Positions 16,428 to 25,255 of a stretch of 64,000 nucleotides of DNA are shown piece after piece; positions within the stretch are counted from its first letter, which is position 1; each line of letters begins with the position of its first letter. The translations under genes were made by a program, and so were the position numbers. The notes below the pieces were generated by a model, which made no database searches, was not told the DNA's origin, and was given only the letters and a program-made list of their open reading frames with translations. Origin of the DNA: Planctomycetota bacterium (GTDB lineage: Bacteria; Planctomycetota; UBA1135; GCA-002686595); the NCBI GenBank assembly GCA_016712565.1, contig JADJQU010000004.1, forward strand, positions 434,001 to 498,000. The letters are read 5' to 3'.

Positions 16428-18173
16428 ATGAATTCAGCCAAGCAGTCCGCAAAGCGTCTCCTCGCCGCGCTCGCACTGGTTGCGGCGGGCATCGGCCTCG
16501 CTGCCCCTTCCCAGGCCCAAACGCTCAAGGCCGTGCGCCTCACCGCCGGCCTCTCCGCCCCCCTCTACGCCTGCGCGGCGCCGGGGGATGCCTCGCGCGT
16601 CTTCATCGTGCAGCAGGGCGGCCAGATCCGCGTGCTGAAGAACGGCACGCTGCTCGCCACCCCGTTCCTCAGCATCTCGACCAAGATCGTGATCAGCAGC
16701 GAGCAGGGCCTGCTCGGTCTCGCCTTTCACCCGAACTACGCCACCAACGGCCTGTTCTACGTTTCCTACACGCGCACGGGCGACGGCGCGTCGATCGTCG
16801 AGCGCTACCAGGTGAGCGCCAACCCCGACGTGGCGAACGCCGGCAGCGGCTTCGTGATGATCGGCCCCGTGGCCCAGCCGGAATCGAACCACAACGGCGG
16901 CTGCATCCAGTTCGGCCCCGACGGCATGCTCTACTACGGCCTCGGCGACGGCGGCGGCGGCAACGACCAGCACGGAGCCATCGGCAACGGCCAGCTCGGC
17001 ACGACCCTGCTGGGCAAGATGCTGCGCTACGACGTCGATGCGCCGGCCCCCTACATCCCGGCCAGCAACCCGTTCACCGCCGACCCGAACGTGCGCGACG
17101 AGATCTGGGATCTGGGCCTGCGCAACCCGTGGCGTTTCTCCTTCGACCGCGTGCGCGGCGACATGTTCATCGGGGACGTGGGTCAAAGTTCCCGCGAGGA
17201 GATCGATTTCGCGCCCGCCGGCAGCGGCGGCCGCAACTGGGGCTGGCGCTGCATGGAAGGCACCAACTGCACGGGCCTCTCGGGCTGCACCTGCAATGCC
17301 CCGGCACTGAGCCTGCCCATCGACACGTATACCCACAGCTTCGGCTGCAGCGTGACCGGCGGCTACATCTACCGCGGCTGCGCCATCCCCGCGCTGCACG
17401 GCACCTACTTCTACGCCGACTACTGCTCGGCCCGCATCTGGTCCTTCACCTACGACGCGGTCACCGGGGCCAAGGGGCCGACCATCGAGCGCACCAGCGA
17501 GCTCGCCCCCGGCCTGGGCCAGGCGATCAACTCGATCACCTCCTTCGGTGAGGACGGCTACGGGGAGCTCCTGATCGTCGACGGCGGCGGCGAGCTCTAC
17601 AAGATCACCCAGGTGGGGCAGACGGACTGCAACTCGAACGGGATCGCCGACGTGTGCGACCTGGCCTTCGGGAACTCGCTCGACGTGAACGGCAACGGCG
17701 TGCCGGACGAATGCGACTGCGCCACGCCGCTGGTCTACTGCTCCGGCAAGTTCACCTCCAGCGGCTGCGCGCCGACCATCAGCTACAGCGGCTACTCCAG
17801 TGCCACCCTGGGCTCGGGCTTCCTGGTCCGTGCGACCGATTGCATGAACAACAAGCCCGGCATCCTGCTCTACGGCGTCAACGGGCAGGCCGGCAGCCCC
17901 TTCCAGGGCGGCACCCTGTGCGTCAACTCACCGATCAAGCGCACGCCCGGCGTCAACTCCGGCGGCTCGCCCTTCCCGGCCGACGACTGCTCGGGGGTGT
18001 TCTCGATCGACTTCAACGCCTACGCCGTGGGAAGCCTGGGGGGCAATCCCCTGGCCGCGCTGCAGTTGGCGGGCACGGTCGTGAATGCCCAGTGGTGGGG
18101 TCGCGACCCGGGCTATCCGGCGGGCTTCAACTCCCAGCTGACCAACGGCATCGAGTTCCAGGTCTGCCCGTAG
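16428..18173 (+). CDS. Secreted PQQ-type sugar dehydrogenase with planctomycete C-terminal repeat
   Basis: A 581-residue secreted protein. Residues 1-31 are a signal peptide (…LAAPSQAQ). Residues about 32-410 form a soluble glucose/aldose dehydrogenase-type beta-propeller: VFIVQQGGQIRVLKNG, EQGLLGLAFHPNY, NHNGGCIQFGPDGMLYYGLGDGG, RNPWRFSFDR and GDVGQSSREEID. These are the motifs of the Ylii/GSDH family that bind PQQ and Ca2+. About 415-450 is the DCNSNGIADVCD...NGNGVPDECD repeat common in secreted planctomycete proteins, followed by a Cys-containing ~130-residue C-terminal domain I do not recognise. The ATG at 16428 starts the signal peptide. A strong terminator follows the gene. Confidence 0.86.
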   Translation: MNSAKQSAKRLLAALALVAAGIGLAAPSQAQTLKAVRLTAGLSAPLYACAAPGDASRVFIVQQGGQIRVLKNGTLLATPFLSISTKIVISSEQGLLGLAFHPNYATNGLFYVSYTRTGDGASIVERYQVSANPDVANAGSGFVMIGPVAQPESNHNGGCIQFGPDGMLYYGLGDGGGGNDQHGAIGNGQLGTTLLGKMLRYDVDAPAPYIPASNPFTADPNVRDEIWDLGLRNPWRFSFDRVRGDMFIGDVGQSSREEIDFAPAGSGGRNWGWRCMEGTNCTGLSGCTCNAPALSLPIDTYTHSFGCSVTGGYIYRGCAIPALHGTYFYADYCSARIWSFTYDAVTGAKGPTIERTSELAPGLGQAINSITSFGEDGYGELLIVDGGGELYKITQVGQTDCNSNGIADVCDLAFGNSLDVNGNGVPDECDCATPLVYCSGKFTSSGCAPTISYSGYSSATLGSGFLVRATDCMNNKPGILLYGVNGQAGSPFQGGTLCVNSPIKRTPGVNSGGSPFPADDCSGVFSIDFNAYAVGSLGGNPLAALQLAGTVVNAQWWGRDPGYPAGFNSQLTNGIEFQVCP

Positions 18174-18194
18174 TCGCGGGCCGCTGAAAAGCAC

Positions 18195-18235
18195 CCGGGC
18201 CGGCCCCCTGTTCTGGGGCCGGCCCGGTTCGTTTT
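18195..18235. terminator. Bidirectional rho-independent terminator
   Basis: A perfect 13-bp stem, CCGGGCCGGCCCC (18195-18207) with its complement at 18215-18227 around a 7-nt loop, followed by TTCGTTTT. It lies between the convergent dehydrogenase and SPFH genes and is the best terminator in the window. Confidence 0.8.
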
Positions 18236-18252
18236 CGAAGCCGAGGAAAGAG

Positions 18253-19359
18253 TCAGCGCGCCTTGCCGCAGGAGGCGCAGAAGCGCGCGTCGGCGGCCAT
18301 GGCCGCGCCGCAGCCGGCGCAGAAACCCGCCGCCGGGGAGGCCGACTCCAGGCCCTTGCCGCAGGCCGCGCAGAACTTGCCGGGAGCCACGCTGGCGTTG
18401 CAGGACTTGCACACCACGCCCGGGGCGGCAGGCGCGAGGCTCGTGCCCCCGCGGTTGTCCTTGACCAGCATCTGCGCCATGGCCATGCCGACGCCGAGCC
18501 CCGCTCCGCCCAAGAGGCCGGCGCCGCCCGCGCCGTCACCACCGGGGCCGCCGCCCTTGGCCATGCCCTCGCCGGCGCCCATCATGGCCTTGCCCGCGGC
18601 GAACTGCTGGTAGTTGCCGACGCCGCCCATGGAGCGCACGTAGGCGGAATCGGTGTAGAGGCGCTTCAGATTCGAGGCGTCCGACTCGTCGATGGCCACC
18701 ACGAAGTTGCCCAGGCGCACGATGTCGAGGCCGTAGCTCGCCACGTGCTGGTCCATGCTCTTGAGCACGTCGCCCTCGACTTCCTCCGTGTAGGCGCCGG
18801 ACGTGACGTCGAGCAGCGGCCACTTGTTCTTGACCACCAGCTCCGCGATGCGATCACGCAACACCTTGAGCACCTGCTCCTTCATCCACAGCCGCACCTG
18901 GAAGCTCTCCGCGCGGCCCATGCCCACCAGGGCGGTGATCAGGGTCTGGGCATCGGTGACGCGGAAACTGAACTCCCCGTGGACCATGGTCTGCACGGGC
19001 ACACCGCTCTTGGGGTCTTCGACATGGCCGATCGGGCCGCCGAACTTGACGCCCACCTGCTCCACCATGGAGACGAAGAACACCTCGGCGATGAACACCC
19101 GGCCGCCGGTGAAGCTGTCCACCAGATTCGACAGGAACGGCAGGTTGGCCGAGTCCAGGGTGTGGCGGCCGGGGGGCAGGGTTGCCACCACCTTGCCGTC
19201 GCGGAAGAAGACGCACACCTCGTCGGATTCGACGGTGAGCTGCGACTTCATCGGAATCGTGGGGTCGGGGTGCTTCCAGACGACGTGGGACTTCGCGTCG
19301 TCCGGACGCGCGATCATCATCTCGCCGACGCCGCGCTTGAACCAATCGATCACGCCCAT
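18253..19359 (-). CDS. SPFH-domain protein with C-terminal double zinc ribbon
   Basis: A 368-residue protein: residues about 1-250 form an SPFH/virion-core-like domain (MGVIDWFKRGVGEMMIARPDDAKSHVVWKHPD at the start, FSFRVTDAQTLITALVG, VLKVLRDRIAELV, YGLDIVRLGNFVVAID). A Gly/Ala-rich linker with GMAMAQMLV follows, then four CxxC pairs (CKSC, CAAC, CAGC, CASC) forming a double zinc ribbon at about 315-368. Such proteins are often called virion core protein or SPFH/Band 7; their role is unsettled, with proposals in membrane-microdomain scaffolding. The ATG at 19359 precedes the conserved start. It is divergent from another zinc-ribbon protein, probably with a shared regulatory region. Confidence 0.82.
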   Translation of the reverse strand: MGVIDWFKRGVGEMMIARPDDAKSHVVWKHPDPTIPMKSQLTVESDEVCVFFRDGKVVATLPPGRHTLDSANLPFLSNLVDSFTGGRVFIAEVFFVSMVEQVGVKFGGPIGHVEDPKSGVPVQTMVHGEFSFRVTDAQTLITALVGMGRAESFQVRLWMKEQVLKVLRDRIAELVVKNKWPLLDVTSGAYTEEVEGDVLKSMDQHVASYGLDIVRLGNFVVAIDESDASNLKRLYTDSAYVRSMGGVGNYQQFAAGKAMMGAGEGMAKGGGPGGDGAGGAGLLGGAGLGVGMAMAQMLVKDNRGGTSLAPAAPGVVCKSCNASVAPGKFCAACGKGLESASPAAGFCAGCGAAMAADARFCASCGKAR

Positions 19360-19454
19360 GGATCTCGCTCGCTCCTGCCGGCGCACAGGGCCGGCTCGTG
19401 TGCCCTCGAATGGAATCGCCCTCCTCCAACGGGAGTCGGCGCGCCACTACGCAG

Positions 19455-19482
19455 ACGATAGGGATTCCTTCACGGCAAGCAA
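19455..19482 (-). promoter_or_regulatory. Candidate promoter for the SPFH gene
   Basis: On the minus strand TTGCTT (19477-19482) and TATCGT (19455-19460) are 16 bp apart, about 95 nt upstream of the SPFH start. It is a moderate match in the divergent region. Confidence 0.4.
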
Positions 19483-19566
19483 CGAGAAGCCGGGGCCGCC
19501 CGGGTCGGATCCGGCCCCGGCGCGTTGAACAGGCCCCCGCACTGCGCGTAGAACGGTCCTCGAGCC

Positions 19567-20805
19567 GTGAGCGTGCCCCCCTCCACTCCCCCTCCTCCGC
19601 CCCCGCCGACCCCGCCTCCTCGGCCGGCGGGAGGAGCCACGGCCCCGAAAGGCCGCCCCCAGGCCGGGAGCCCTTCCGACGCGGCCCCCGCGGTGCCCGG
19701 CGCGGGTCCGGCCGCGGCCCCCGGGGCGCGCCTCGCCCAGCAACGCAATTTCCCCTGCCCCAATTGCGGCTCCGAGCTCGTCTGGGATCCCGACATCGAC
19801 GCCCAGTTGTGCGGCCACTGCGACTACAAGCGCCAGGTGCTCCAAAGCTCCGCCACCATCGTCGAGCGCACGCTGGAGGAAGCCCAGGGTGCGGCGCGCG
19901 GGTTCGGCAAGAGCGCACGGGCCTCCCAGTGCAGCAAGTGCGGCGCGCGGGTTTCCTTCGACGACTCCGCGACTTCCACGGACTGCGTGTTCTGCGGCGC
20001 GGCCTCGGTGCTCGACCAGGGGGAGCGGCGCAATCCCCTGCGACCCGAATCCCTGGTGCCCCTCGACATCGGGCGAGAGAAGGTGCGGGAGCACTTCCGC
20101 GCCTGGACCCGCGGGCTGTGGTTTCGTCCGGGCGCCCTGAAGCGGGTGGCGGATTTCCAGGCTCGCGGGGTCTACGTCCCCTTCTGGACCTTCGATGCCG
20201 CCGTGCACTCGCGCTGGTCGGCGGAATCGGGCACTTACTACTACGTGACCGTCATGGTTCCGGTGGTCCTCAATGGCAAGACCACGATGATGGCCCAGCA
20301 GGTGCGGCACGTGCGCTGGTCCCCCGCCGCCGGCGAACGCAGCGACGCCTACGACGACCTCCTGGTTCCGGCCTCGGGCTTCGTGCGTGGCGACCTATTG
20401 AAGCGCCTGGGAAACTTCGAACTGGGGGCCCTGGTCCCCTACCGGCCGGAATACCTGGCCGGGTGGCACGCGGAGGAGTACCGGCTGGACCTCGCCGAAG
20501 GCTGGAAGAGCGCCCAGGGGACGATCGAGGCCGAACAGATCGCGCGCTGCGGCCGCGATGTTCCCGGAGACACCTACCGAAGCCTGCAGGTCGCCAACAC
20601 GATCCGCGGCGTGCGCTGGAAGCACATCCTGCTGCCGGTCTGGACGCTGACCTATCGCTGCAACGGCAAGCCGTACACCGTGCTGATCCACGGGCAAACC
20701 GGCCGCGTGGAGGGCGAGGCCCCCGTGTCCTGGATCAAGGTCCTCGGGGCGGTGTTGGGCGTCGCCGCCGCCGTGCTGGTGGCGCTGGCGTTGGCCAACC
20801 TCTAG
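19567..20805 (+). CDS. Zinc-ribbon, C-terminally membrane-anchored protein
   Basis: A 412-residue protein with a Pro-rich start (residues 1-55). Two zinc ribbons follow: CPNC...CGHC (about 64-83) and CSKC...CVFC (about 121-141). A ~220-residue domain with VYVPFWTFDAAVHSRW, GTYYYVTVMV and HILLPVWTLTYRCNGKPYTVLIHGQTGRV comes next, and one C-terminal membrane helix (about 388-410). The pattern resembles TFIIB-type zinc-ribbon proteins that databases sometimes mislabel as helicases. It is divergently paired with an SPFH/double-zinc-ribbon protein, suggesting a shared membrane role. GTG 19567 has TAGAAC 12 nt upstream. Its TAG stop lies inside the left terminal repeat of the MITE-like element. Confidence 0.75.
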   Translation: MSVPPSTPPPPPPPTPPPRPAGGATAPKGRPQAGSPSDAAPAVPGAGPAAAPGARLAQQRNFPCPNCGSELVWDPDIDAQLCGHCDYKRQVLQSSATIVERTLEEAQGAARGFGKSARASQCSKCGARVSFDDSATSTDCVFCGAASVLDQGERRNPLRPESLVPLDIGREKVREHFRAWTRGLWFRPGALKRVADFQARGVYVPFWTFDAAVHSRWSAESGTYYYVTVMVPVVLNGKTTMMAQQVRHVRWSPAAGERSDAYDDLLVPASGFVRGDLLKRLGNFELGALVPYRPEYLAGWHAEEYRLDLAEGWKSAQGTIEAEQIARCGRDVPGDTYRSLQVANTIRGVRWKHILLPVWTLTYRCNGKPYTVLIHGQTGRVEGEAPVSWIKVLGAVLGVAAAVLVALALANL

Positions 20806-21001
20806 TGTCCTGATCCAGAAGTACGCCGACAAAGCCTCGGCTCCGCCGTTGCCCGGATCCCCTCGCGCCGACTGCGGCGCTCGCGTGCGGCTGGCCCGGG
20901 CTTCCCTCCGAGTGTTGCAGCGAACACGCGTCGTCGCGGCGCCTTGCCAGGAATCCGCATTCAGGCCGCCTTTGCCAACGTACTTCTGGATCACGACACT
21001 A
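20803..21001. mobile_element. 199-bp MITE-like element with 23-bp terminal inverted repeats
   Basis: The left end (20803-20825) starts TAGTGTCCTGATCCAGAAG; the right end (20979-21001) is its inverted copy with 22 of 23 bases matching. Both ends carry TA, the target duplicated by IS630/mariner-type transposases, and the interior has no gene. The element lies exactly between two convergent genes, and each uses a TAG stop formed by the outer end of a terminal repeat. This fits a non-autonomous miniature transposable element. A diverged palindromic repeat of another origin is the alternative. Confidence 0.65.
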
Positions 21002-22439
21002 GCCCGACCTCCCGCGGGCGAGGCGGAAGAGCCTCGCCAGCGCCAGTGCCGCGGCGGGCGGCAGCGCCAGCGCGAGCGCCACGCCCGCTCCGCTTCCCGC
21101 GGCGCGACACAGGGCCTCGCCGGCCGCGCCGGTGAAGGCGGCGGCCGCCAGGAAGGCGCCGAGGAGGCGCAGCGCGCCCCGCCACCAACCCGCCCACAGG
21201 GAGAGCAAGACGTTGGACGACGGGTGCCCGCGCCGGGCGCCCAGGGCGGGAAGGCAGAGGCCGACCGAGGCCGCGATCAGGGCGAGCCCCGCGTCCAATT
21301 GCAGCAGCGCCACGGCGCTCCCCAGAATGAAACCGCTCCAGGCCCCGAGGGCCGCCGCCAGGCCGCCGCAGAGGGCCAGGCTGACCCACCAGGGCACCAG
21401 GCGCGGCAGGCGAAAGGGCTCCGGGCGCGCCCGCCGCTCGGGCGTGAGGGGCTCCACCCGGGCCCGCGGCTCGGGCACGCCGCGCGCGTCGTGACGGGAA
21501 AGAAAGCTCTCCAATTCGGGCCACAGGAGGTCCAACTGCCCCGCGGGATGCGGCAGGGGCAGGAAGTGTCCGGCCTCGAAGATCACGAGCCGGCTCTGGG
21601 GCGCCAGCCCATGGCTCTCCTCCGCGCACCACAGGGGCACCAGGAAATCGTCGCGGCCGTGGGCCAGCAGGAGCGGCGTGTCCAGCGCGGACAGCAGGCC
21701 GCGCAGGGGTCGCTGGTCGCTCTCCCAGAAGTTGCGCACGTAGCCCAGCCGCTCCGCACGGGAACCGAGCAGGCCGAAGTGGGGCAGCAACTCCACCACG
21801 CCCAGGGCCAGCAGGCCGTTGGCCGCGTACTTGACGTGCTCGAAGACGTAGCTGCCGGAGCCCTCGGCCTCCTGCACGCCGATGGAGGCCACCAGGGCGA
21901 GCGAGCGCACCCGTTGCGGCGCGCGATGCACCCATTCCAGGCCCTCCACCCCCCATGGACCAGCCGACCACGTGGAACTCCCCGTAGGGGATGCAACGCT
22001 CGAGGGCGGCGGCGTGGGCGGCGATCGAACGGCCCCCGGGGGCGCGGGCGCTGGCGCCGAAGCCCGGCAGGTCCACGGCCAGGGCCTCGCGCCCCGCCAG
22101 GGACAGACGCTCCGCGAGGGCCGACAGGTTCGAGGCCTCCCCGGGCGAGCCGTGCAGCAACACGACGGGAAGTCGTCGCTCTCCCATGCCTGGCGAAGTT
22201 CTTTCCGGCGGGAGCGGCTCGGGGACAGCTTCGCGGCCGTGAGGGAGCAACGCCGGCGACGCAGCCCGCCATCTCAGGGCGGAAAGGGACTCCGTCGCGG
22301 GACCCAGGGTGCAGCGCTCGGAGCCCGGGGGGGCGCTCGGCTCAGGCTCGGTCCGGAGCGCCTGGGTGAGCTGCGAGCTGACCCACGCCAAAGCCAACGC
22401 CGCGAGCAGGGCGCGACGCCTGCGGGAACTGGGCTCCAT
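20999..22439 (-). CDS. Alpha/beta hydrolase with C-terminal membrane domain, frame-shifted
   Basis: The two frames together encode a signal-anchor (MEPSSRRRRALLAALALAWVSS), an alpha/beta-hydrolase core with oxyanion loop VLLHGSPG and nucleophile elbow GWSMGG, the acid region AHGRDDFLVP and the His region EAGHFLPLPHP. A C-terminal portion of about 130 residues follows with hydrophobic helices (WVSLALCGGLAAALGAWSG..., VALALALPPAAALALARLF). The frame breaks right after the nucleophile motif in a C6 run (21949-21954); changing the run by one base joins GWSMG to VEGLEWVHRAP. It is probably an envelope-anchored serine hydrolase of unknown substrate. It follows the sulfatase-family gene after 26 nt, so the two may be one operon. 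Confidence 0.75.
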
Positions 22440-22465
22440 GCCCGGGTTGTAGCGATTCGGAGCTC

Positions 22466-24940
22466 TTATTTCGTCGGCTGGAACGGCGCGCACTCGGCGC
22501 AGGGGCAGTTCACGGGCACGGCCTGAAACGTCGAGGCGGTCTGGGAGGCCGCGTAGCCCAATTGGGCGAGCCGCGCCCGCAGCTCCGGGTCCTCGGCCCC
22601 AGGCAGGGCCCAGCCCGTGGGCCTGGACCCATCGAGCCAGCGACACAGCGCCGCGCGCAACTCCGCCGCGCGGTCGATCTCGCTTCCCGAGAGGTCCACC
22701 AGGCACCCCGGGTCCGCGGTCAAATCGTAGAGCTCCACTCGATGGGGCGGGATCGGCCTGCGCAGGGCGCCCTCGGTGACCAGCGTGGACTGCAGACCGA
22801 GAATCAGGTGCCAGCCATCCTGGGTGATGCTGGCGCGATCGGCGCCGCTGCCCATGGCGAAGCGCGCCGCGCCCTGCGAGCGCTCCGTCTCGATCAGGCT
22901 TGCGCCGGGGAACTGCTCGGATTCCACGCCCGCCAGGGAAAGCAGCGTGCGCCCCAGATCCAGGTGGGACACCGGCTCGGGCACGCGTCGCCCCGCGGGC
23001 GCCCCGGGCCAGCTGAGGATCAGCGGCACGTGGATCGATTGGGGATAGAGGCCCTCGTGTTCCCAGAAGATGCCGTGCTCGCCCAGGGATTCACCGTGGT
23101 CGGCGGTGACCGCCACGATGCCGCGCGCGATGCGCGGGAGGTCCAGGACCCGGGCCAGTTGCTGGTCGAGGGAGCTCACCTCGCCGAGGTAGCGCGCGCT
23201 CAAGAGCCCCAGATCCCGCACACCCTCGGGCAGATTGGTGCGGAAGTGGCTGGGCACCTGGGGCTCGGGCAGGGACGGATCGAAGGCGTCGCGATCCCCG
23301 GGATAGTAAAGGCGTTCGAAATCCGCCGGCGGCTCATAGGGCGTGTGGGCGTCGAACACGTGCAGCCAGACGAACAGGTCCTGGCCCTCGGCGTCGTCGA
23401 TCCAGGCGCGCAACCGCGAGATGCTCTCCTCGCTGCGGCGCTTGTTGACGTTGAACGGCGCGCACATCCGGTCGAAGCCCTGGCCCAGTCCGCTGGCCAC
23501 GTCGGCCAGGTGCGGCGCGCTGACCACCGCGTAGGTGGCAAAACCCGCAGCCTGGAACTCCTCCGACAGCGTCAGCGCTTCCCGCGACAGACGCGTGTAG
23601 TTGTCGAACACCCCGATGTCCCTGGGCGAGGTGCCGGTCATGATCGCCGCGTGGGAGGGCAGGGTCACGTTGGTGGTCGACCAGCAATCCTCGAACATCA
23701 CGCCGCGGGCGGCGAGCGCGTCCAGGTTGGGCGTGCTCACCGTGCGCTGGGCGGCGTCCGGCGTGGTCGCCCCGAGGGCATCCGCGCGGTGCGTGTCGGA
23801 AGTCACCAGCAGCACGGTGCGCGGCTCCGGCCGCCCGGTCTCGATGCGCGGGCGGGTCAGGGCGCAGACGGCCTCATGCCCGCCGTCGACGAGCAGCGAG
23901 AATACGATGCGCACCCGCCGCCCGGCATAGGCGTCCAGGGGCACGCGCACGCGGTGCCACTGGGACTCGGCCAGGGGATCGGTCTCCAGGCGCAATTGCT
24001 GCAGCAGCGGCTTCATCCCCTCGGAGTGCACCTCCACGCGGAAGTGGGTCCGAGCGCGGCCCCGGCGCAGGGCCTGGGGGATGCCCACGGCGAACCGCAT
24101 CTGGGCCCGTGAGGGCACCCGCGTGACGGCCTCCAGGGTGCGCACGCTGGAGACGCCCACGGCGTTGCGCGCGTCGTCCCCCAGGGCCACCATCCCGAAG
24201 CCCTCCTCGGCGGAGGGCAGCCAGGCCCAGAGGGGCTGCCGGAACAACTCGATCGAGCCCAACCGCAGGGGGCCGTGCACGTTGTCGAAGATCAGCCGCA
24301 ACTCGTCGGGGACCCCGGCGAACTCCCGTGCCCCCGGAAGGTCGAGCACCACGGCCGCGGCGGGACCGTCGCCCGCGGCCACCGCGCCGAGCATCGAGCG
24401 CGGCGTGACACGCGCCCTGTTGGTCGAACCCAGCATCGGCACGCCCTTGCACAGCAGCGTGCAGTGCACGTACGCCTCGCGCTGGCAGTCGATCGGGACC
24501 ACCAGCCGATTGAACGTGGTCGTGTCGAACGTGCCGCGCAGCGTCACCGTCACCAGTTCGGGGAAACCGCCGGCCTCGGAGGCGCTGTGCACCTGGAGCA
24601 CGGGCGAAGCTCGCGGGTCGACGCGCTCGCGAATCAGCAAGCGGGCTCCCTCGGCGCTGACTCCCGCCTGGTCCATGGGCCAGGGGATCTCCCCCGCGGA
24701 CACCCAGGCGCGTTCCCCGGCTTCGGGGGCCGTGGCGATCACGTCCAGCCGCACGATCCCGGGCGCGATGTCAGGGTCCGAGTCGGAGCAGGCTCCCGCG
24801 CAAAGACCCAAGGCCAGTGCGAGGCTCGGGGCAACCACCCTGGCAGGGGAAACCCGGGCGTCGCTTGGGCACGCACACGGACGCCGGCCACCCTGGCAGA
24901 CCCTCCGCACCGCCCTGACGAACAACGCCCCTAACGGCAT
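22466..24940 (-). CDS. Sulfatase/alkaline-phosphatase superfamily lipoprotein
   Basis: An 824-residue protein with a lipoprotein signal (LALALGLCAGAC), a ~330-residue beta-rich N-terminal region, and a sulfatase-fold domain from about residue 375: TVLLVTSDTHRADALG (metal Asp), STPNLDALAARGVMFEDCWS, VTADHGESLGEHG and PLILSWPG. The usual sulfatase nucleophile motif CxPxR or SxPxR is replaced by TLPSH, so formylglycine modification is not expected. Thr is the nucleophile in related phosphoethanolamine transferases and phosphohydrolases. Substrate and reaction are unknown. ATG 24940 is used; GTG 24838, which starts VVAPSLALALG, gives a shorter and more usual lipoprotein signal. A -10-like TAGAAT is at 25054-25059. 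Confidence 0.83.
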   Translation of the reverse strand: MPLGALFVRAVRRVCQGGRRPCACPSDARVSPARVVAPSLALALGLCAGACSDSDPDIAPGIVRLDVIATAPEAGERAWVSAGEIPWPMDQAGVSAEGARLLIRERVDPRASPVLQVHSASEAGGFPELVTVTLRGTFDTTTFNRLVVPIDCQREAYVHCTLLCKGVPMLGSTNRARVTPRSMLGAVAAGDGPAAAVVLDLPGAREFAGVPDELRLIFDNVHGPLRLGSIELFRQPLWAWLPSAEEGFGMVALGDDARNAVGVSSVRTLEAVTRVPSRAQMRFAVGIPQALRRGRARTHFRVEVHSEGMKPLLQQLRLETDPLAESQWHRVRVPLDAYAGRRVRIVFSLLVDGGHEAVCALTRPRIETGRPEPRTVLLVTSDTHRADALGATTPDAAQRTVSTPNLDALAARGVMFEDCWSTTNVTLPSHAAIMTGTSPRDIGVFDNYTRLSREALTLSEEFQAAGFATYAVVSAPHLADVASGLGQGFDRMCAPFNVNKRRSEESISRLRAWIDDAEGQDLFVWLHVFDAHTPYEPPADFERLYYPGDRDAFDPSLPEPQVPSHFRTNLPEGVRDLGLLSARYLGEVSSLDQQLARVLDLPRIARGIVAVTADHGESLGEHGIFWEHEGLYPQSIHVPLILSWPGAPAGRRVPEPVSHLDLGRTLLSLAGVESEQFPGASLIETERSQGAARFAMGSGADRASITQDGWHLILGLQSTLVTEGALRRPIPPHRVELYDLTADPGCLVDLSGSEIDRAAELRAALCRWLDGSRPTGWALPGAEDPELRARLAQLGYAASQTASTFQAVPVNCPCAECAPFQPTK

Positions 24941-25015
24941 GACCACCCCTTTTCACGGCTGCGAGCGTGACATGGGCGCACCGGGCTTTTCGATCGAGGG
25001 AACCCGATTGGGATT

Positions 25016-25059
25016 GACCCCCTGCCGGGGTCGGCCGGTGCGTGGACGCGCGCATTCTA
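25016..25059 (-). promoter_or_regulatory. Candidate promoter and leader hairpin before the sulfatase gene
   Basis: On the minus strand TAGAAT (25054-25059) could start a leader of about 100 nt. The leader contains a 6-bp stem GACCCC/GGGGTC with a 5-nt loop (25016-25032). The -35 is poor. Confidence 0.35.
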
Positions 25060-25095
25060 GCCCTGGACCGGGGCCCGGGCGACCAGCCACGGCGC

Positions 25096-25100
25096 AAAAA
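25096..25100 (-). terminator. T-run after tRNA-His
   Basis: Five T residues on the minus strand, 4 nt after the encoded CCA of the tRNA. They may mark its transcription end, though no additional stem precedes them apart from the tRNA acceptor itself. Confidence 0.35.
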
Positions 25101-25104
25101 GGGA

Positions 25105-25181
25105 TGGGGTGAGTGACGGGACTCGAACCCGCGACTTCCAGGATCACAACCTGGTGCTCTACCAACTGAACTACAGCCACC
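25105..25181 (-). tRNA. tRNA-His (anticodon GTG)
   Basis: A 77-nt minus-strand tRNA with the anticodon loop TTGTGAT, a regular T arm (GCGGG TTCGAGT CCCGT), D arm TTCAGTTGGTAGAGC, encoded CCA and the extra 5' G (G-1) opposite C73 that histidyl-tRNA synthetase requires. The acceptor stem contains a C5-C68 mismatch and a G4-U69 pair, because the 3' strand reads CACTCAC where CAGCCAC would pair fully. All other stems are intact, so I regard it as functional with some reservation. Confidence 0.92.
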
Positions 25182-25226
25182 GTCCGAGACCGGCGCTGCC
25201 GGCCCCCGCGAACTCGCGGGCGCAAG

Positions 25227-25255
25227 AGGATCCGCCCGACCCGGGCCGTTGTCAA
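25227..25255 (-). promoter_or_regulatory. Promoter for tRNA-His
   Basis: On the minus strand a perfect -35 TTGACA (25250-25255) and a GATCCT -10 (25227-25232) are 17 bp apart, placing transcription start about 40 nt upstream of the tRNA. The -35 lies at the 3' end of the preceding coiled-coil gene. Confidence 0.6.

Noticed and set aside
20395..20994. 199-residue minus-strand frame through the MITE-like element
   Set aside because: It runs antisense into the zinc-ribbon gene and shows no domain; it is a by-product of the element's GC-rich interior.
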